Assembly (NCBI RefSeq): GCF_913773635.1
Contig: NZ_CAJYGQ010000009.1
Span: forward strand, 186,001 to 250,000
Length of the DNA stretch: 64,000 bases
Source: an uncultured Mucilaginibacter sp.
GTDB lineage: Bacteria; Bacteroidota; Bacteroidia; Sphingobacteriales; Sphingobacteriaceae
Reading direction: 5' to 3'
In this document: positions 30,273 through 38,846 of the stretch, one piece after another
Layout: each line of letters starts with the position of its first letter
Numbering within the stretch: position 1 is the stretch's first letter
The notes under the pieces: model-generated
Seen by the model: only the letters and a program-made list of their open reading frames with translations
Databases searched by the model: none
Told to the model about the DNA's origin: nothing
Position numbers and translations under genes: made by a program

Positions 30273-30299
30273 TAAAACGTTTTAGCAAAATCAAAAATA
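30273..30299 (-). promoter_or_regulatory. ROK-GH125-GH76 operon promoter with palindromic operator
   Basis: TAAAACGTTTTA (30273-30284) is a perfect 12-bp palindrome with central CG. On the minus strand TATTTTTG (30299-30292) fits the -7 element, so the palindrome would cover the transcription start. No good -33 box was found. The LacI gene directly upstream is the probable regulator. Confidence 0.55.
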
Positions 30300-30349
30300 T
30301 ATATCAAATAATATAATATTAATTTGCAAGTGACTGACTGACAATAATT

Positions 30350-31363
30350 TTATCGTACTGAAGACTTTCTTACGATCAACGAAGTTGGTAGGATGATTTT
30401 CTGAAACTTTTTATCAGAAACTGCCTTTTTAAGCCTTGACATAAGCAAATTTATTGCATGTTCAGCTATCTTATCGGTTGGTTGCGATACGGTGGTTATT
30501 GATGGCGAGTATAGTTCAAACAACTCGTAATCGTCAAAACTTACTACGCCAATATTTTGCGGTATGTTTATTCCCTTAACTGCAGTTGCTTTAAGTCCGC
30601 TTACACACAGGTAGTTTGTAGCAAAAAATATTGCGTCAACTTCCTTTTTTCTGTCTATAAATGCTGCAATGTGCTGCATGGCTTGCTCACTGCTTTTATA
30701 TGCTATTTCTTTAACTAACTGCGGTAAACCATTTTCTTGCATAGCCTTCTCATACCCCGATAAGCGATCAAGCATTTGAGGCTGCAAAGAATCAATAGTT
30801 ACGAAAGCAATGTTTTTGTATCCGTTGGCTATTAAATGGCATGTTGCATCATAAGCACTCTTTTCGTTATCAACTACCACAAAGTCAGTATCAATAGCAG
30901 GCAAGTAACGGTCAATAAGTACAACAGGCTTTCCAGTGTCAAGCAGTAATTTTATATCCTGTTCCACACCTTCCGGCGGAACTATAATATAGCCATCAAC
31001 ATGCCTTTCATTATACATGGCAATTAGCTCACGCGTTTTTTCGGTAGCGTTTTCGGTACTGCAGTATATAATTTTGTAGCCGCTTTGGTAAGCAATGGCT
31101 TCAATAGCCCTGGCTATGGCCGAAAAGAATGGATCGGATATATCCTCTACCATTAAGCCTATAATGTTGGTTTTACCGGTGCGTAAGCTGCGCGCCAGGG
31201 AGCTGGGTTTGTAATTAACTTCCTGTACAAAATCTAAAACCTTTTTTACCAGCTTTTCACTTATTCGCTTCTCCTGCGCCCTTCCGTTTAGTATAAATGA
31301 TACCGTTGTGATTGATACGCCAAGTTGCTGAGCAATATCATTGATTGAAATTTTCTTTTTCAT
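30350..31363 (-). CDS. LacI family transcriptional regulator (mannan locus)
   Basis: A 337-residue regulator. The helix-turn-helix is ISINDIAQQLGVSITTVSFIL (near residues 4-24), then the hinge VNYKPSSLARSLRTGKTN and a sugar-sensing domain from IIGLMVEDISDPFFSAIARAIE. It lies upstream of the ROK kinase operon on the same strand, with 127 bp between. The palindromes over the ROK and SusC promoters are the natural operators. Its own promoter region holds an inverted repeat at 31433-31461. Confidence 0.93.
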   Translation of the reverse strand: MKKKISINDIAQQLGVSITTVSFILNGRAQEKRISEKLVKKVLDFVQEVNYKPSSLARSLRTGKTNIIGLMVEDISDPFFSAIARAIEAIAYQSGYKIIYCSTENATEKTRELIAMYNERHVDGYIIVPPEGVEQDIKLLLDTGKPVVLIDRYLPAIDTDFVVVDNEKSAYDATCHLIANGYKNIAFVTIDSLQPQMLDRLSGYEKAMQENGLPQLVKEIAYKSSEQAMQHIAAFIDRKKEVDAIFFATNYLCVSGLKATAVKGINIPQNIGVVSFDDYELFELYSPSITTVSQPTDKIAEHAINLLMSRLKKAVSDKKFQKIILPTSLIVRKSSVR

Positions 31364-31432
31364 TGGGGCTGCAATACAGGAGAAAGGCGTTGAGTATTGT
31401 TACGGCATATTTGCTGTATACAATTCAGGTAA

Positions 31433-31461
31433 TTGATACAACGCATATAAATTCGTATCAA
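31433..31461. repeat. Inverted repeat TTGATAC-15-GTATCAA
   Basis: Perfect 7-bp arms whose centres are 22 bp apart (two helical turns), about 70 bp upstream of the LacI start. TGTATACA, an 8-bp palindrome, lies beside it at 31415-31422. Candidate autoregulatory operator. Confidence 0.4.
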
Positions 31462-31633
31462 AAATTGTAAAAAAAGCTGACAAAAATCAAACAATAGCTA
31501 AATCAATTTACCTTACTGTTTGAAAGCTTGTTCACTCCAGCAAATTTACAATTTTGTCCTAAATATTATATGGCACCGATAACTCTTTGATTATAGCCTA
31601 AACTATTCGATTACAAACATTCAGGATTAACAC

Positions 31634-32020
31634 CTACTGCTTACCCATTGCGGCCGACTGACCGTGTAATAAACTCGCAACATTATTGCAAAGCTCTTCA
31701 TTTTCAAATGGCTTATTAATTATCATATCGGCACCGTAATGGCCAAGAGACTCCAGCACCTTTCCATACCCTGAAAGTATTATAACAGGCAAATGTGACG
31801 TTTCAGGATGGTTTTTGATTTGACTACAATACTCACCGCCATTGATGCCGTGTAATATGTAGTCGGTGATTATCATATCAGGCTTAATTTCAAGCACGGT
31901 TTTTATTATATCATTAGCCTCCAATATAGCTGTAATTTGATACCCTTCCTCGCTCAAAATTGCGGTAAGGATATCTTTAATATCAGCGTCATCCTCTATA
32001 ATTAAAATATGCTTCTCCAT
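31634..32020 (-). CDS. Single-domain response regulator
   Basis: A 128-residue receiver domain without an output domain. The acidic pocket is IEDDADI, the phospho-accepting Asp lies in MIITDYILHG, and the switch residues are Ser in VIILSGYG and Lys in INKPFEN. The frame is open further upstream, but the ATG at 32020 (MEKHILIIEDD) fits the family. No histidine kinase is adjacent. Probably a phosphorelay or chemotaxis-like shuttle; the partner is unknown. Confidence 0.88.
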   Translation of the reverse strand: MEKHILIIEDDADIKDILTAILSEEGYQITAILEANDIIKTVLEIKPDMIITDYILHGINGGEYCSQIKNHPETSHLPVIILSGYGKVLESLGHYGADMIINKPFENEELCNNVASLLHGQSAAMGKQ

Positions 32021-32093
32021 CATAATCAATCGGTAAAAAGGAGCTTCAAAAGCACCTTTATAAATCACCCTCAACAATAATCATGCTATAAAG

Positions 32094-32112
32094 TTGGCGC
32101 AATGTGCGCCAA
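32094..32112. repeat. Perfect dyad TTGGCGCA-3-TGCGCCAA
   Basis: Perfect 8-bp arms with a 3-bp centre, about 74 bp upstream of the response regulator and 200 bp before the SDR gene. It lacks a T tract, so it is more likely an operator than a terminator. Confidence 0.45.
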
Positions 32113-32315
32113 AAATATTTTGATGATACAAGCAAGACAAACAATGTGCAATCGATTAAAGAAAAAGATGAAGTTTACCTTCGATGCTTATCAATTAAAT
32201 CACAAAACCCTTAGTTGTTATTGTGCTTTTAAATTAAAATGTTGTAAGCGTAACACGTTGCAACACAAACAATGTAGTTAAATACGTGGTTGCATAGCAG
32301 TCTAATATTTAACTT

Positions 32316-33125
32316 ATGAAATTCAACATTCAAAAAAAGGTTGCTGTAATTACCGGCGGAGATTCGGGTATTGGCTTTGCTACTGCCCGCCTGCTAGCTA
32401 ATGAGGGCGCCACCATTGTTTTAGCCGATAAAGAACAAGACAGTGTGGCAGAAGCTGCAGAAAAGCTTCAAAACGAATATCCGGAGGCCGATGTGCTTGC
32501 ACTATCATGCGATTTGGATAATAACGAAAGTGTTGTTGCATTTGCCAACAAGGTAAAAAGCACGTTTGGCGGTGCGCACATACTTATCAATTGCGCCGGG
32601 GCCAGAGGGGCTGCCGGAGACTTTTTGACGCTAACGGATGAAGACTGGCAAAACACCATCAACACCGACCTTATGGGCGCGGTACGCCTTTGCAGGGCCT
32701 TTATACCTCAATTGCAAGAGCGCGGCTGGGGTCGTGTGGTTTTGGTAGCCTCAGAGAATGCTTACCAGCCTTACGAAGAGGAAAGCCCGTATAACGCCTG
32801 TAAAGCAGGCATTATAAACTTAAGTAAGTGTCTTTCGCGTTCTTACTCTAATGATGGGTTATTATTCAACTGTGTATCGCCGGCATATGTTGAATCGCCC
32901 ATGACGAACGCCATGATGGATGAACTGGCAGAAGAACGTGGCACCGATCGCGAAGAAGCAGTTAAATGGTTTTTGGCCAATAAGCGTCCGCACATTGCAG
33001 TTGGCCGGCGCGGTAAGCCTGAAGAAGTAGCGGCTGTAATAGCCTTTTTATCTTCAGATTTATGCAGCTATGTTAACGGTAGCAATTACAGAGTTGACGG
33101 GGGGGCAGTTGAGTCGGCCTTTTAA
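32316..33125 (+). CDS. SDR family NAD(P)-dependent oxidoreductase
   Basis: A 269-residue classical short-chain dehydrogenase. Nucleotide-binding TGGDSGIGFA (residues about 13-22), the conserved NCAG (LINCAGARG), the catalytic Ser in VASENAYQP and the Tyr-x3-Lys in YNACK are present; the C-terminus has FLSSDLCSYVNGSNYRVDGG. The substrate cannot be read from sequence. It is 27 bp upstream of an alpha/beta hydrolase and probably co-transcribed. Confidence 0.9.
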   Translation: MKFNIQKKVAVITGGDSGIGFATARLLANEGATIVLADKEQDSVAEAAEKLQNEYPEADVLALSCDLDNNESVVAFANKVKSTFGGAHILINCAGARGAAGDFLTLTDEDWQNTINTDLMGAVRLCRAFIPQLQERGWGRVVLVASENAYQPYEEESPYNACKAGIINLSKCLSRSYSNDGLLFNCVSPAYVESPMTNAMMDELAEERGTDREEAVKWFLANKRPHIAVGRRGKPEEVAAVIAFLSSDLCSYVNGSNYRVDGGAVESAF

Positions 33126-33152
33126 CGCAAATTTTTAATATGCAATTTAAGA

Positions 33153-33902
33153 ATGGAAACAACCTCGCCTGTTAACCCCACGTTAGTATTGCTGCATTAT
33201 TTTGGCGGTGCAGCTGCAAGCTGGCAGTGGCTTATTAAGGAAATTGGCAGCGACTATAACTGTGTTGCCATCAACTTACCTGGCTTTGGCGGTGCAGCAG
33301 CCTTACCTGCTCCAAGCTTAAGTAACATGGCAAGTTTTGTTATTGATTACGTTAATAAACATGTTGATACCGACTCATACATACTTGCAGGGCATTCAAT
33401 GGGGGGCAAAATAGCAATGGAGGTTGCGCACCTGTCTAAAAGTACAGATAAAAGGGTTCAGCAGTTGATACTGCTGGCCCCTTCTCCCCCAACGGTAGAA
33501 AAAATGCCCGATGACGAAAAGCAACGGATGCTTATACATCCAAACTATAAGGAAGCCGTAACAACAGTTGCTAACGGCACGGTTATTAAATTAGAGGGAG
33601 CAATACTTGAAACAGCTATAGCAACGCAATTACAGGCCGCCCCTGCCACGTGGAACTGGTGGATTAATGACGGCATGAACGAATCAATTGCCGGGCATAC
33701 TAAAGACCTTAAAATTCCTGTAACGTTGATTGTGTCAAAAGACGACCCTGCAATTACGCAACAGATGACAAGTGATGAAACCATACCTAACCTTCCGGCT
33801 TCAACACATATTATATGGACCGAAGGTATAGGACACTTGTTTCAAATGGAAAATCCTGAATGGCTGGCAAAAACTTTATCCGAGGTTGTTAAATATTCCT
33901 GA
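33153..33902 (+). CDS. Alpha/beta fold hydrolase
   Basis: A 249-residue cytoplasmic hydrolase. The oxyanion region is LLHYFGGAAASWQWL, the nucleophile elbow GHSMGG, the acid probably in SKDDPAITQQ and the His in GIGHLFQMENP. It follows the SDR gene by 27 bp. The substrate is unknown; esters or small metabolites are possible. Confidence 0.88.
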   Translation: METTSPVNPTLVLLHYFGGAAASWQWLIKEIGSDYNCVAINLPGFGGAAALPAPSLSNMASFVIDYVNKHVDTDSYILAGHSMGGKIAMEVAHLSKSTDKRVQQLILLAPSPPTVEKMPDDEKQRMLIHPNYKEAVTTVANGTVIKLEGAILETAIATQLQAAPATWNWWINDGMNESIAGHTKDLKIPVTLIVSKDDPAITQQMTSDETIPNLPASTHIIWTEGIGHLFQMENPEWLAKTLSEVVKYS

Positions 33903-33961
33903 GAAGGTTGAAGCGTCCAACTGGCTATTGGTGTATTTGAACATTAAAAGCTTATTAAACG

Positions 33962-33993
33962 AAAAAAGTCCGCAAGTATTAAACTTGCGGACT
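33962..33993 (-). terminator. Terminator after tRNA-Phe
   Basis: AGTCCGCAAGT and ACTTGCGGACT form a perfect 11-bp stem with a 5-nt loop (33967-33993), followed on the minus strand by T6. It begins 4 bp after the tRNA 3' end and may also stop the convergent hydrolase transcript. Confidence 0.88.
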
Positions 33994-33997
33994 TTTG

Positions 33998-34070
33998 TGG
34001 TACCAACTGGGATCGAACCAGTGACACAAGGATTTTCAGTCCTTTGCTCTACCATCTGAGCTATGGTACC
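33998..34070 (-). tRNA. tRNA-Phe (GAA)
   Basis: A 73-nt cloverleaf on the minus strand: acceptor GGTACCA paired with TGGTACC, TA at positions 8-9, D arm GCTCAGATGGTAGAGC, anticodon loop CTGAAAA giving anticodon GAA, T arm ACTGG-TTCGATC-CCAGT, discriminator A. The 3' CCA is not encoded. Confidence 0.97.
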
Positions 34071-34085
34071 GCCCTTTTGGGACTG

Positions 34086-34093
34086 CAAATGTA
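34086..34093 (-). promoter_or_regulatory. tRNA-Phe -7 promoter element
   Basis: TACATTTG on the minus strand is a full match to TAnnTTTG, about 16 bp upstream of the mature tRNA 5' end. The -33 region is a T-rich run without a clear TTG. Confidence 0.5.
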
Positions 34094-34348
34094 GCTTCTT
34101 TTTTTATTTCTAAAAATTTATTTTGAAAATAATCACTCACCAAGTGTTATGTAATTGATATAAAGCGAAATAAATTCATCATACTTTTTAATTGCTGACT
34201 TTTTTGCTTGATTACTGGCTAAGCAATTACCTAAAGTTACGGGCACATTGCATTTCAAGTGTACAATATCCTATATCACCAGCAAATTTATCTCATTCAT
34301 GACCACCATCACTTTATACCTGAGCAATAAATTTGATACCTTTGCCAA

Positions 34349-34834
34349 ATGCAATTTTCAAAGGATTCGAGAGTTTGGATTTACCAGGCTGATAAAGAAT
34401 TAAGTGATAGCCAGGCGCAGCAAATACAAGAGCAGCTAAACAGCTTTACACATAGCTGGACGGCGCATAACAATCAACTGAAGGCCAGTGCTGTAGTAAA
34501 ATACAACCGCTTTCTTATTTTAGTGGTTGATGAAAGCCAGGCAGGTGCAAGCGGATGCTCTATTGATAAATCGGTTCGGGTAATGAAGGAGTTGGAGCAG
34601 CAGTATAATATCAATTTATTCGACCGTTTTAACCTGGCATACCGCGAAGGCGATAAAATACTATCATTGCCACGCGAGGAATTTGAGGCTTTAATTAAAG
34701 CCGGAGAAATCAACGCTGGCACTATTGTATACAATAACCTGGTACAAACATTAGCAGAACTACAAACCAAATGGGAAGTTCCATTGCAAAACAGCTGGCA
34801 CGTACAGATTTTTGGGAGCTTATTAACCGCATAA
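34349..34834 (+). CDS. Conserved Bacteroidota protein, 161 aa
   Basis: A soluble protein without signal peptide or membrane segment. Recognisable features are WIYQADKELSDSQ near the N-terminus and GCSIDKSVRVMKELEQQYNINLFDRFN in the middle. Close relatives are often labelled ABC transporter ATPase, but no Walker A, signature or Walker B motif exists here, so that label is not supported. Function unknown; it has its own terminator and is convergent with the PH-domain gene. Confidence 0.8.
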   Translation: MQFSKDSRVWIYQADKELSDSQAQQIQEQLNSFTHSWTAHNNQLKASAVVKYNRFLILVVDESQAGASGCSIDKSVRVMKELEQQYNINLFDRFNLAYREGDKILSLPREEFEALIKAGEINAGTIVYNNLVQTLAELQTKWEVPLQNSWHVQIFGSLLTA

Positions 34835-34864
34835 AAAATGCCGCCTGTAATTGGGCGGCATTTT
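34835..34864. terminator. Bidirectional terminator
   Basis: AAAATGCCGCC pairs perfectly with GGCGGCATTTT around an 8-nt loop, with A and T tracts on the two flanks. It lies directly after the 161-aa gene and 4 bp from the end of the convergent PH-domain gene. Confidence 0.88.
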
Positions 34865-34867
34865 AAT

Positions 34868-35284
34868 TTATTTTGCTTTTAACATCACTTCAACATCAGG
34901 CTTCACGCTTTGTATTAAGGCTATAAAACCGGCTTTGTCTTTGGGCGAAATCATTACCGAATCATACTTATTGTAAGCAATTTCTAACCGGTCTAACGAT
35001 GAGGCGGGTGAGCTTAGCGCGTTGTTAGTTTCCTTTATGCTTTTAATGGTATCAATATCCACATTTTGATTGACCAGAAATCCGCATCTGATATTTACTA
35101 TAGAGTTATTTACCACGTAGTATGTGCTGTACAACATGTGCGCAGTAAATAAAGCAACAACACCTATAACAATAAAGCCCGACCAAAGGCCATCCATAAC
35201 CATGGGCACGGATGTGGCTATAAAGACAACACCTAATGGTATTACTAATTCTAATCCAATCTTTGATCTGAATGTTGTGGCCAT
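34868..35284 (-). CDS. Membrane protein with bacterial PH-like domain
   Basis: A 138-residue protein with two adjacent transmembrane segments (about residues 10-30 and 34-52), then a soluble domain with YVVNNSIVNIRCGFLVNQNVDIDTIKSIKE and YDSVMISPKDKAGFIALI. This layout matches small YyaB/bPH-type proteins. No enzymatic residues are seen. It lies 12 bp after manA and is probably its second cistron, with no known functional link. Confidence 0.7.
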   Translation of the reverse strand: MATTFRSKIGLELVIPLGVVFIATSVPMVMDGLWSGFIVIGVVALFTAHMLYSTYYVVNNSIVNIRCGFLVNQNVDIDTIKSIKETNNALSSPASSLDRLEIAYNKYDSVMISPKDKAGFIALIQSVKPDVEVMLKAK

Positions 35285-35296
35285 GCGGCAAGCTTA

Positions 35297-36277
35297 TTAT
35301 GCTATGTAGCTTTCCAATATTTTGAAGCCCTCGCTGGTAGTCAATTCCACCTTGTCTACCGTATTAGGTAACAGCAGGCACTCTCCCATTTTAACGGCAT
35401 AGCTTTCGCCATTGTATTGCAACTCGTAACTACCTTCCAAACAAACGTGTATTACAAACGAATCAAAGGCTGAATAGTCTTTGTTAACGTTCTCGGTATA
35501 ATCCATTACGTTAGTTGTGAAATATGGGCAGCTTACCAGGTGCACGTCCTCGTTCTTTACAGGAGTATAATCGGTACGGTAGTTAGGATATTTTTTATAA
35601 TCGATAGCTGCTAATGCCTCCTCAGTATGCAACTCGCGTTTGTTGCCTTTATCATCTACACGGTCAAAATCATATATGCGGTAGGTAATATCCGATGTCT
35701 GCTGAATTTCGGCAATAAGAAGTCCTTTGCCAATGGTGTGTACACGGCCGGCAGGTAAAAAGAAAACATCACCCGCTTTAACATCCTCACGGTTTAAGAT
35801 ATCAGTAAGATGACCACTGTTTAATTTTTCTACGTAGGTTTTCTCATCCACTTCCTCGCTAAAACCTGCAATAAGGCTCGAACCTGGATCGGCTTCAATA
35901 ACATACCACATTTCGGTTTTACCGAACGAGTTATGACGTTTGCGGGCTAATTCATCATCAGGGTGCACCTGTATTGATAGATCTTCGTTGGCGTCAATAA
36001 ACTTTATCAGTAACGGAAACTCGTTACCAAAACGCTCGTAAACGGCTTTACCAACTAGGGCATCTTTGTGTTCTTCTAAAAGCGCAGCTAATGACTGGCC
36101 CTGCAATGCGCCATTTTCAACCACCGAAACATCTGATTTTACGCCTGATATTTCCCAGGTTTCACCGCAATTAGGCAAATTGCCAAAGTCTTTATGCAAA
36201 TAGGTTTTGATCTTTTGACCGCCCCATATCTTGTCTTTGTAAATGGTTTTAAATTTTAAAGGATAGAGTGTTGACAT
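35297..36277 (-). CDS. manA: Mannose-6-phosphate isomerase, class I
   Basis: A 326-residue zinc-dependent cupin enzyme that interconverts mannose-6-phosphate and fructose-6-phosphate (EC 5.3.1.8). Features: KDKIWGGQKI, GETWEISG, the metal-binding IQVHPDD (His105), KTEMWYV and FFLPAGRVHTIG with another ligand His. It is of the short bacterial type. It lies about 4 kb from the mannan locus and would connect mannose released there to glycolysis; it also supplies mannose-6-phosphate for glycan synthesis. TATATTTG on the minus strand (36316-36309) is a possible -7 element. Confidence 0.93.
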   Translation of the reverse strand: MSTLYPLKFKTIYKDKIWGGQKIKTYLHKDFGNLPNCGETWEISGVKSDVSVVENGALQGQSLAALLEEHKDALVGKAVYERFGNEFPLLIKFIDANEDLSIQVHPDDELARKRHNSFGKTEMWYVIEADPGSSLIAGFSEEVDEKTYVEKLNSGHLTDILNREDVKAGDVFFLPAGRVHTIGKGLLIAEIQQTSDITYRIYDFDRVDDKGNKRELHTEEALAAIDYKKYPNYRTDYTPVKNEDVHLVSCPYFTTNVMDYTENVNKDYSAFDSFVIHVCLEGSYELQYNGESYAVKMGECLLLPNTVDKVELTTSEGFKILESYIA

Positions 36278-36374
36278 AGTTGGTTGTAATTGTAAAAAAC
36301 TTATCTGACAAATATAAGTCGGTCAAATTTAGTTTTTTAAAATTCATTTTAGTTACTATGCTATATAGCAAAAG

Positions 36375-36893
36375 CTAATAAACCGCCCGGTTTAACACTA
36401 AGTTTGCTTTTACTTTATTTTGCTGTACCTCTACTGGCGAAATTCCACCCTTACCATCCCAGCCACTCACGTACAGTTTTCCCTCTTCAACAAGTATTAC
36501 GGTATATTTACCATTTGGTAATTCAGCCTCAAAAAAGCCTGCTGCATCGGCGTTAGTGGTTTTAATAAGCTGGGTTTCAAATTTATCATACAATCCATTT
36601 ACCGGGCTTTTGGGGCTGGCGTCATCTATGGTAGTGTACTTATAAACACGCACCTCGCGCTGAATTGCGTATTGCCTGCAAGTACTTTTACCATTGCCAA
36701 AGTATGGCATACAATCACCTTCCTTTTTATAAACCGTCCCCCATACACCATTGGCAACGCTGACCTTAGCGCTGTTATTTTTTTCAGTTTTTTCATACTC
36801 TGATTCCTTTGCAGAATCATCAGCTCTTTTGCTATTCTTTTTACATGAGGCAAAAACTAACAGCAGGCACAAGAATAGGTTTACAGGTTTCAT
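36375..36893 (-). CDS. Lipoprotein with carboxypeptidase-regulatory-like fold
   Basis: A 172-residue lipoprotein from the ATG at 36893 (MKPVNLFLCLLLVFASCKKN), with the acylated Cys at residue 17. A Lys/Glu/Ser-rich linker is followed by a beta-rich domain with GVWGTVYKKEGDCMPYFGNGKSTC and AAGFFEAELPNGKYTVILVEEGKLY, which resembles prealbumin/carboxypeptidase-regulatory folds. Two Cys in the domain may pair. Function unknown. An alternative start 12 codons upstream would spoil the signal peptide. Confidence 0.78.
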   Translation of the reverse strand: MKPVNLFLCLLLVFASCKKNSKRADDSAKESEYEKTEKNNSAKVSVANGVWGTVYKKEGDCMPYFGNGKSTCRQYAIQREVRVYKYTTIDDASPKSPVNGLYDKFETQLIKTTNADAAGFFEAELPNGKYTVILVEEGKLYVSGWDGKGGISPVEVQQNKVKANLVLNRAVY

Positions 36894-36950
36894 AACATGA
36901 AGGTTTGTTATTATTACGGGGACGCTCACCTCATTGCTACAACCCTAAAC

Positions 36951-36986
36951 AAAAAATGCTCCGCAAAATTTTGCGGAGCATTTTTT
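36951..36986. terminator. Terminator after icd, 36-bp perfect palindrome
   Basis: Two 18-nt arms (AAAAAATGCTCCGCAAAA and its exact complement) abut with no spacer. On either strand it gives a GC-rich stem plus T6. It lies 19 bp beyond the icd stop and just upstream of the lipoprotein gene on the same strand. Confidence 0.88.
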
Positions 36987-37005
36987 GTTTAAATTCAGGG
37001 AACAA

Positions 37006-38235
37006 TTACTTACCTAATTTAGCTTTAAGGTTTTCGTTAATGGCTTCCAAAAACTCTTCAGTGTACAAGTAATCAGTGCCGTGTTCAACTTTAGCTTTAA
37101 CAGTAATAGCCAAGTCTTTTGTCATTTTGCCGCTTTCAACAGTTTCAATACAAACCTGCTCTAAAGTGTGGCAAAAATCAATCAGTTCCTGGTTGTTATC
37201 TAACTTACCACGGAACTCTAAACCACGGGTCCAGGCAAAAATAGAAGCAATTGGGTTAGTTGAAGTTGGGTTACCTTTTTGGTGCTCGCGGTAGTGACGG
37301 GTTACCGTACCGTGTGCAGCTTCAGCTTCCATTACAGTACCATCAGGTGTAACCAAAGTAGAGGTCATTAAACCTAATGAACCGAAACCTTGTGCTACGG
37401 TGTCAGACTGTACGTCGCCATCATAGTTTTTACAAGCCCATACAAAGTTACCGTTCCATTTAAGGGCCGATGCAACCATGTCGTCAATTAAACGGTGCTC
37501 GTATACAATGCCTTTTTCGGCAAATTTAGCTTTGTAATCGTTTTGATAAATCTCTTCAAAAATATCTTTAAAACGACCATCATACTTTTTAAGGATGGTG
37601 TTTTTGGTTGATAAGTATAAAGGCCAGCCTTTCATTAAAGCCTGGTTAAAACAAGCGTGCGCAAATCCTTTGATTGATTCATCGGTGTTGTACATTGATA
37701 AAGCAACGCCATCACCTTTAAAGTTGAAGACTTCGTATGATTGAACTTCGCCGCCATCTTCAGGAGTGAAGGTTACGGTTAACTTACCTTTACCTTTAGT
37801 AACAAAATCGGTAGCTCGGTACTGATCGCCGAAAGCATGACGGCCAATACAAATTGGAGCAGTCCAGTTTGGAACCAAACGTGGCACATTGCTCATTACA
37901 ATAGGCTCACGAAAAACTGTACCATCCAATATATTACGGATAGTACCGTTTGGTGATTTCCACATTTGCTTTAAACCAAATTCTTTAACACGCTCCTCAT
38001 CAGGAGTAATGGTAGCACATTTAATACCTACACCGTACTGTTTAATGGCGTTAGCTGCATCAATGGTAACCTGATCGTTAGTCTCGTCGCGGTATTCAAT
38101 ACCTAAATCGTAATACTTTAAATCAACATCCAAGTAAGGAAGAATCAATTTATCCTTAATAAACTGCCAGATGATGCGGGTCATCTCATCGCCATCCAGT
38201 TCAACTACCGGATTTTCTACTTTAATTTTTGACAT
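37006..38235 (-). CDS. icd: NADP-dependent isocitrate dehydrogenase, eukaryote-like type
   Basis: A 409-residue TCA-cycle enzyme converting isocitrate to 2-oxoglutarate. [18 protein letters not shown], the substrate-binding [18 protein letters not shown], and [14 protein letters not shown] are characteristic of the homodimeric NADP enzyme otherwise found in eukaryotic mitochondria and cytosol; E. coli Icd is a different subfamily. [27 protein letters not shown] is the conserved cofactor region. The gene is monocistronic with a terminator; TATATTTG on the minus strand at 38279-38272 is a possible -7 element. Confidence 0.95.
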   Translation of the reverse strand: MSKIKVENPVVELDGDEMTRIIWQFIKDKLILPYLDVDLKYYDLGIEYRDETNDQVTIDAANAIKQYGVGIKCATITPDEERVKEFGLKQMWKSPNGTIRNILDGTVFREPIVMSNVPRLVPNWTAPICIGRHAFGDQYRATDFVTKGKGKLTVTFTPEDGGEVQSYEVFNFKGDGVALSMYNTDESIKGFAHACFNQALMKGWPLYLSTKNTILKKYDGRFKDIFEEIYQNDYKAKFAEKGIVYEHRLIDDMVASALKWNGNFVWACKNYDGDVQSDTVAQGFGSLGLMTSTLVTPDGTVMEAEAAHGTVTRHYREHQKGNPTSTNPIASIFAWTRGLEFRGKLDNNQELIDFCHTLEQVCIETVESGKMTKDLAITVKAKVEHGTDYLYTEEFLEAINENLKAKLGK

Positions 38236-38394
38236 ATCGGGTTTTTGTTGTAGTTGTATTTAAAAAACGTCCAAATATATACATTTTGACTATTGCCCTG
38301 CCACTTTATAAGTTAAACTTTTTGCCTGCGGCATATCATCAAAAATTGGCCACATTTAAATAAAATGTTAATTTTAAGGCGGATATAGAAACGG

Positions 38395-38844
38395 ATGAAA
38401 AAGATTTACGGTTTTTTATTGCTTGCCCTCGTTGTAATAAATACGGGTTGCAAGCAAGACCCGCCAGTTTTACCTGCAAGCCTGCGAAATACGCAATTAC
38501 TTGGCAAGTGGAATTTAGCCTTCATGCAATCAGAGAAATACATTGATGGCGATAAAGAGCCCGACTCCAGTCCGTTGATTGGCACCGCTAACGATTATTT
38601 TATTTTTGAGGCCGATAACCGGGCCACACTATCATCAACTATTTACCAAAAACTGTTTCAAGGCTATTACTCTGCCAATACAGCGGCATCAACGCTGGCA
38701 TTTAAGAGCGGCGATTTGCTTATAAGGTATAATGTTGCGGCACTATCTATTACGCAAATGGAGCTTGTTGAAACTATTAATACCAACGAAGCAGGCTCAT
38801 CTGTAACTATCATTAATTACTACACCTATAACCGCTTACCATAG
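38395..38844 (+). CDS. Small lipoprotein, lipocalin-like
   Basis: A 149-residue lipoprotein (lipobox VINTGC, Cys19). The segment LLGKWNLAFMQSEKY followed by DYFIFEADNRATLSS is the start of a lipocalin-like beta-barrel seen in many small Bacteroidota lipoproteins. Its stop is 2 bp before the next start, so it forms an operon with an outer membrane beta-barrel gene. Function unknown. Confidence 0.75.
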   Translation: MKKIYGFLLLALVVINTGCKQDPPVLPASLRNTQLLGKWNLAFMQSEKYIDGDKEPDSSPLIGTANDYFIFEADNRATLSSTIYQKLFQGYYSANTAASTLAFKSGDLLIRYNVAALSITQMELVETINTNEAGSSVTIINYYTYNRLP

Positions 38845-38846
38845 TT

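Noticed and set aside
33876..34088. 70-residue minus-strand frame over the tRNA gene
   Set aside because: It is a translation of tRNA-Phe itself (the familiar GTIAQMVEQRTENPCVTGSIPVG pattern, here split over the tRNA) and not a protein gene.
34349..34834. ABC transporter ATPase label for the 161-aa protein
   Set aside because: No Walker A, signature or Walker B motif is present; the label is a common database error for this family.
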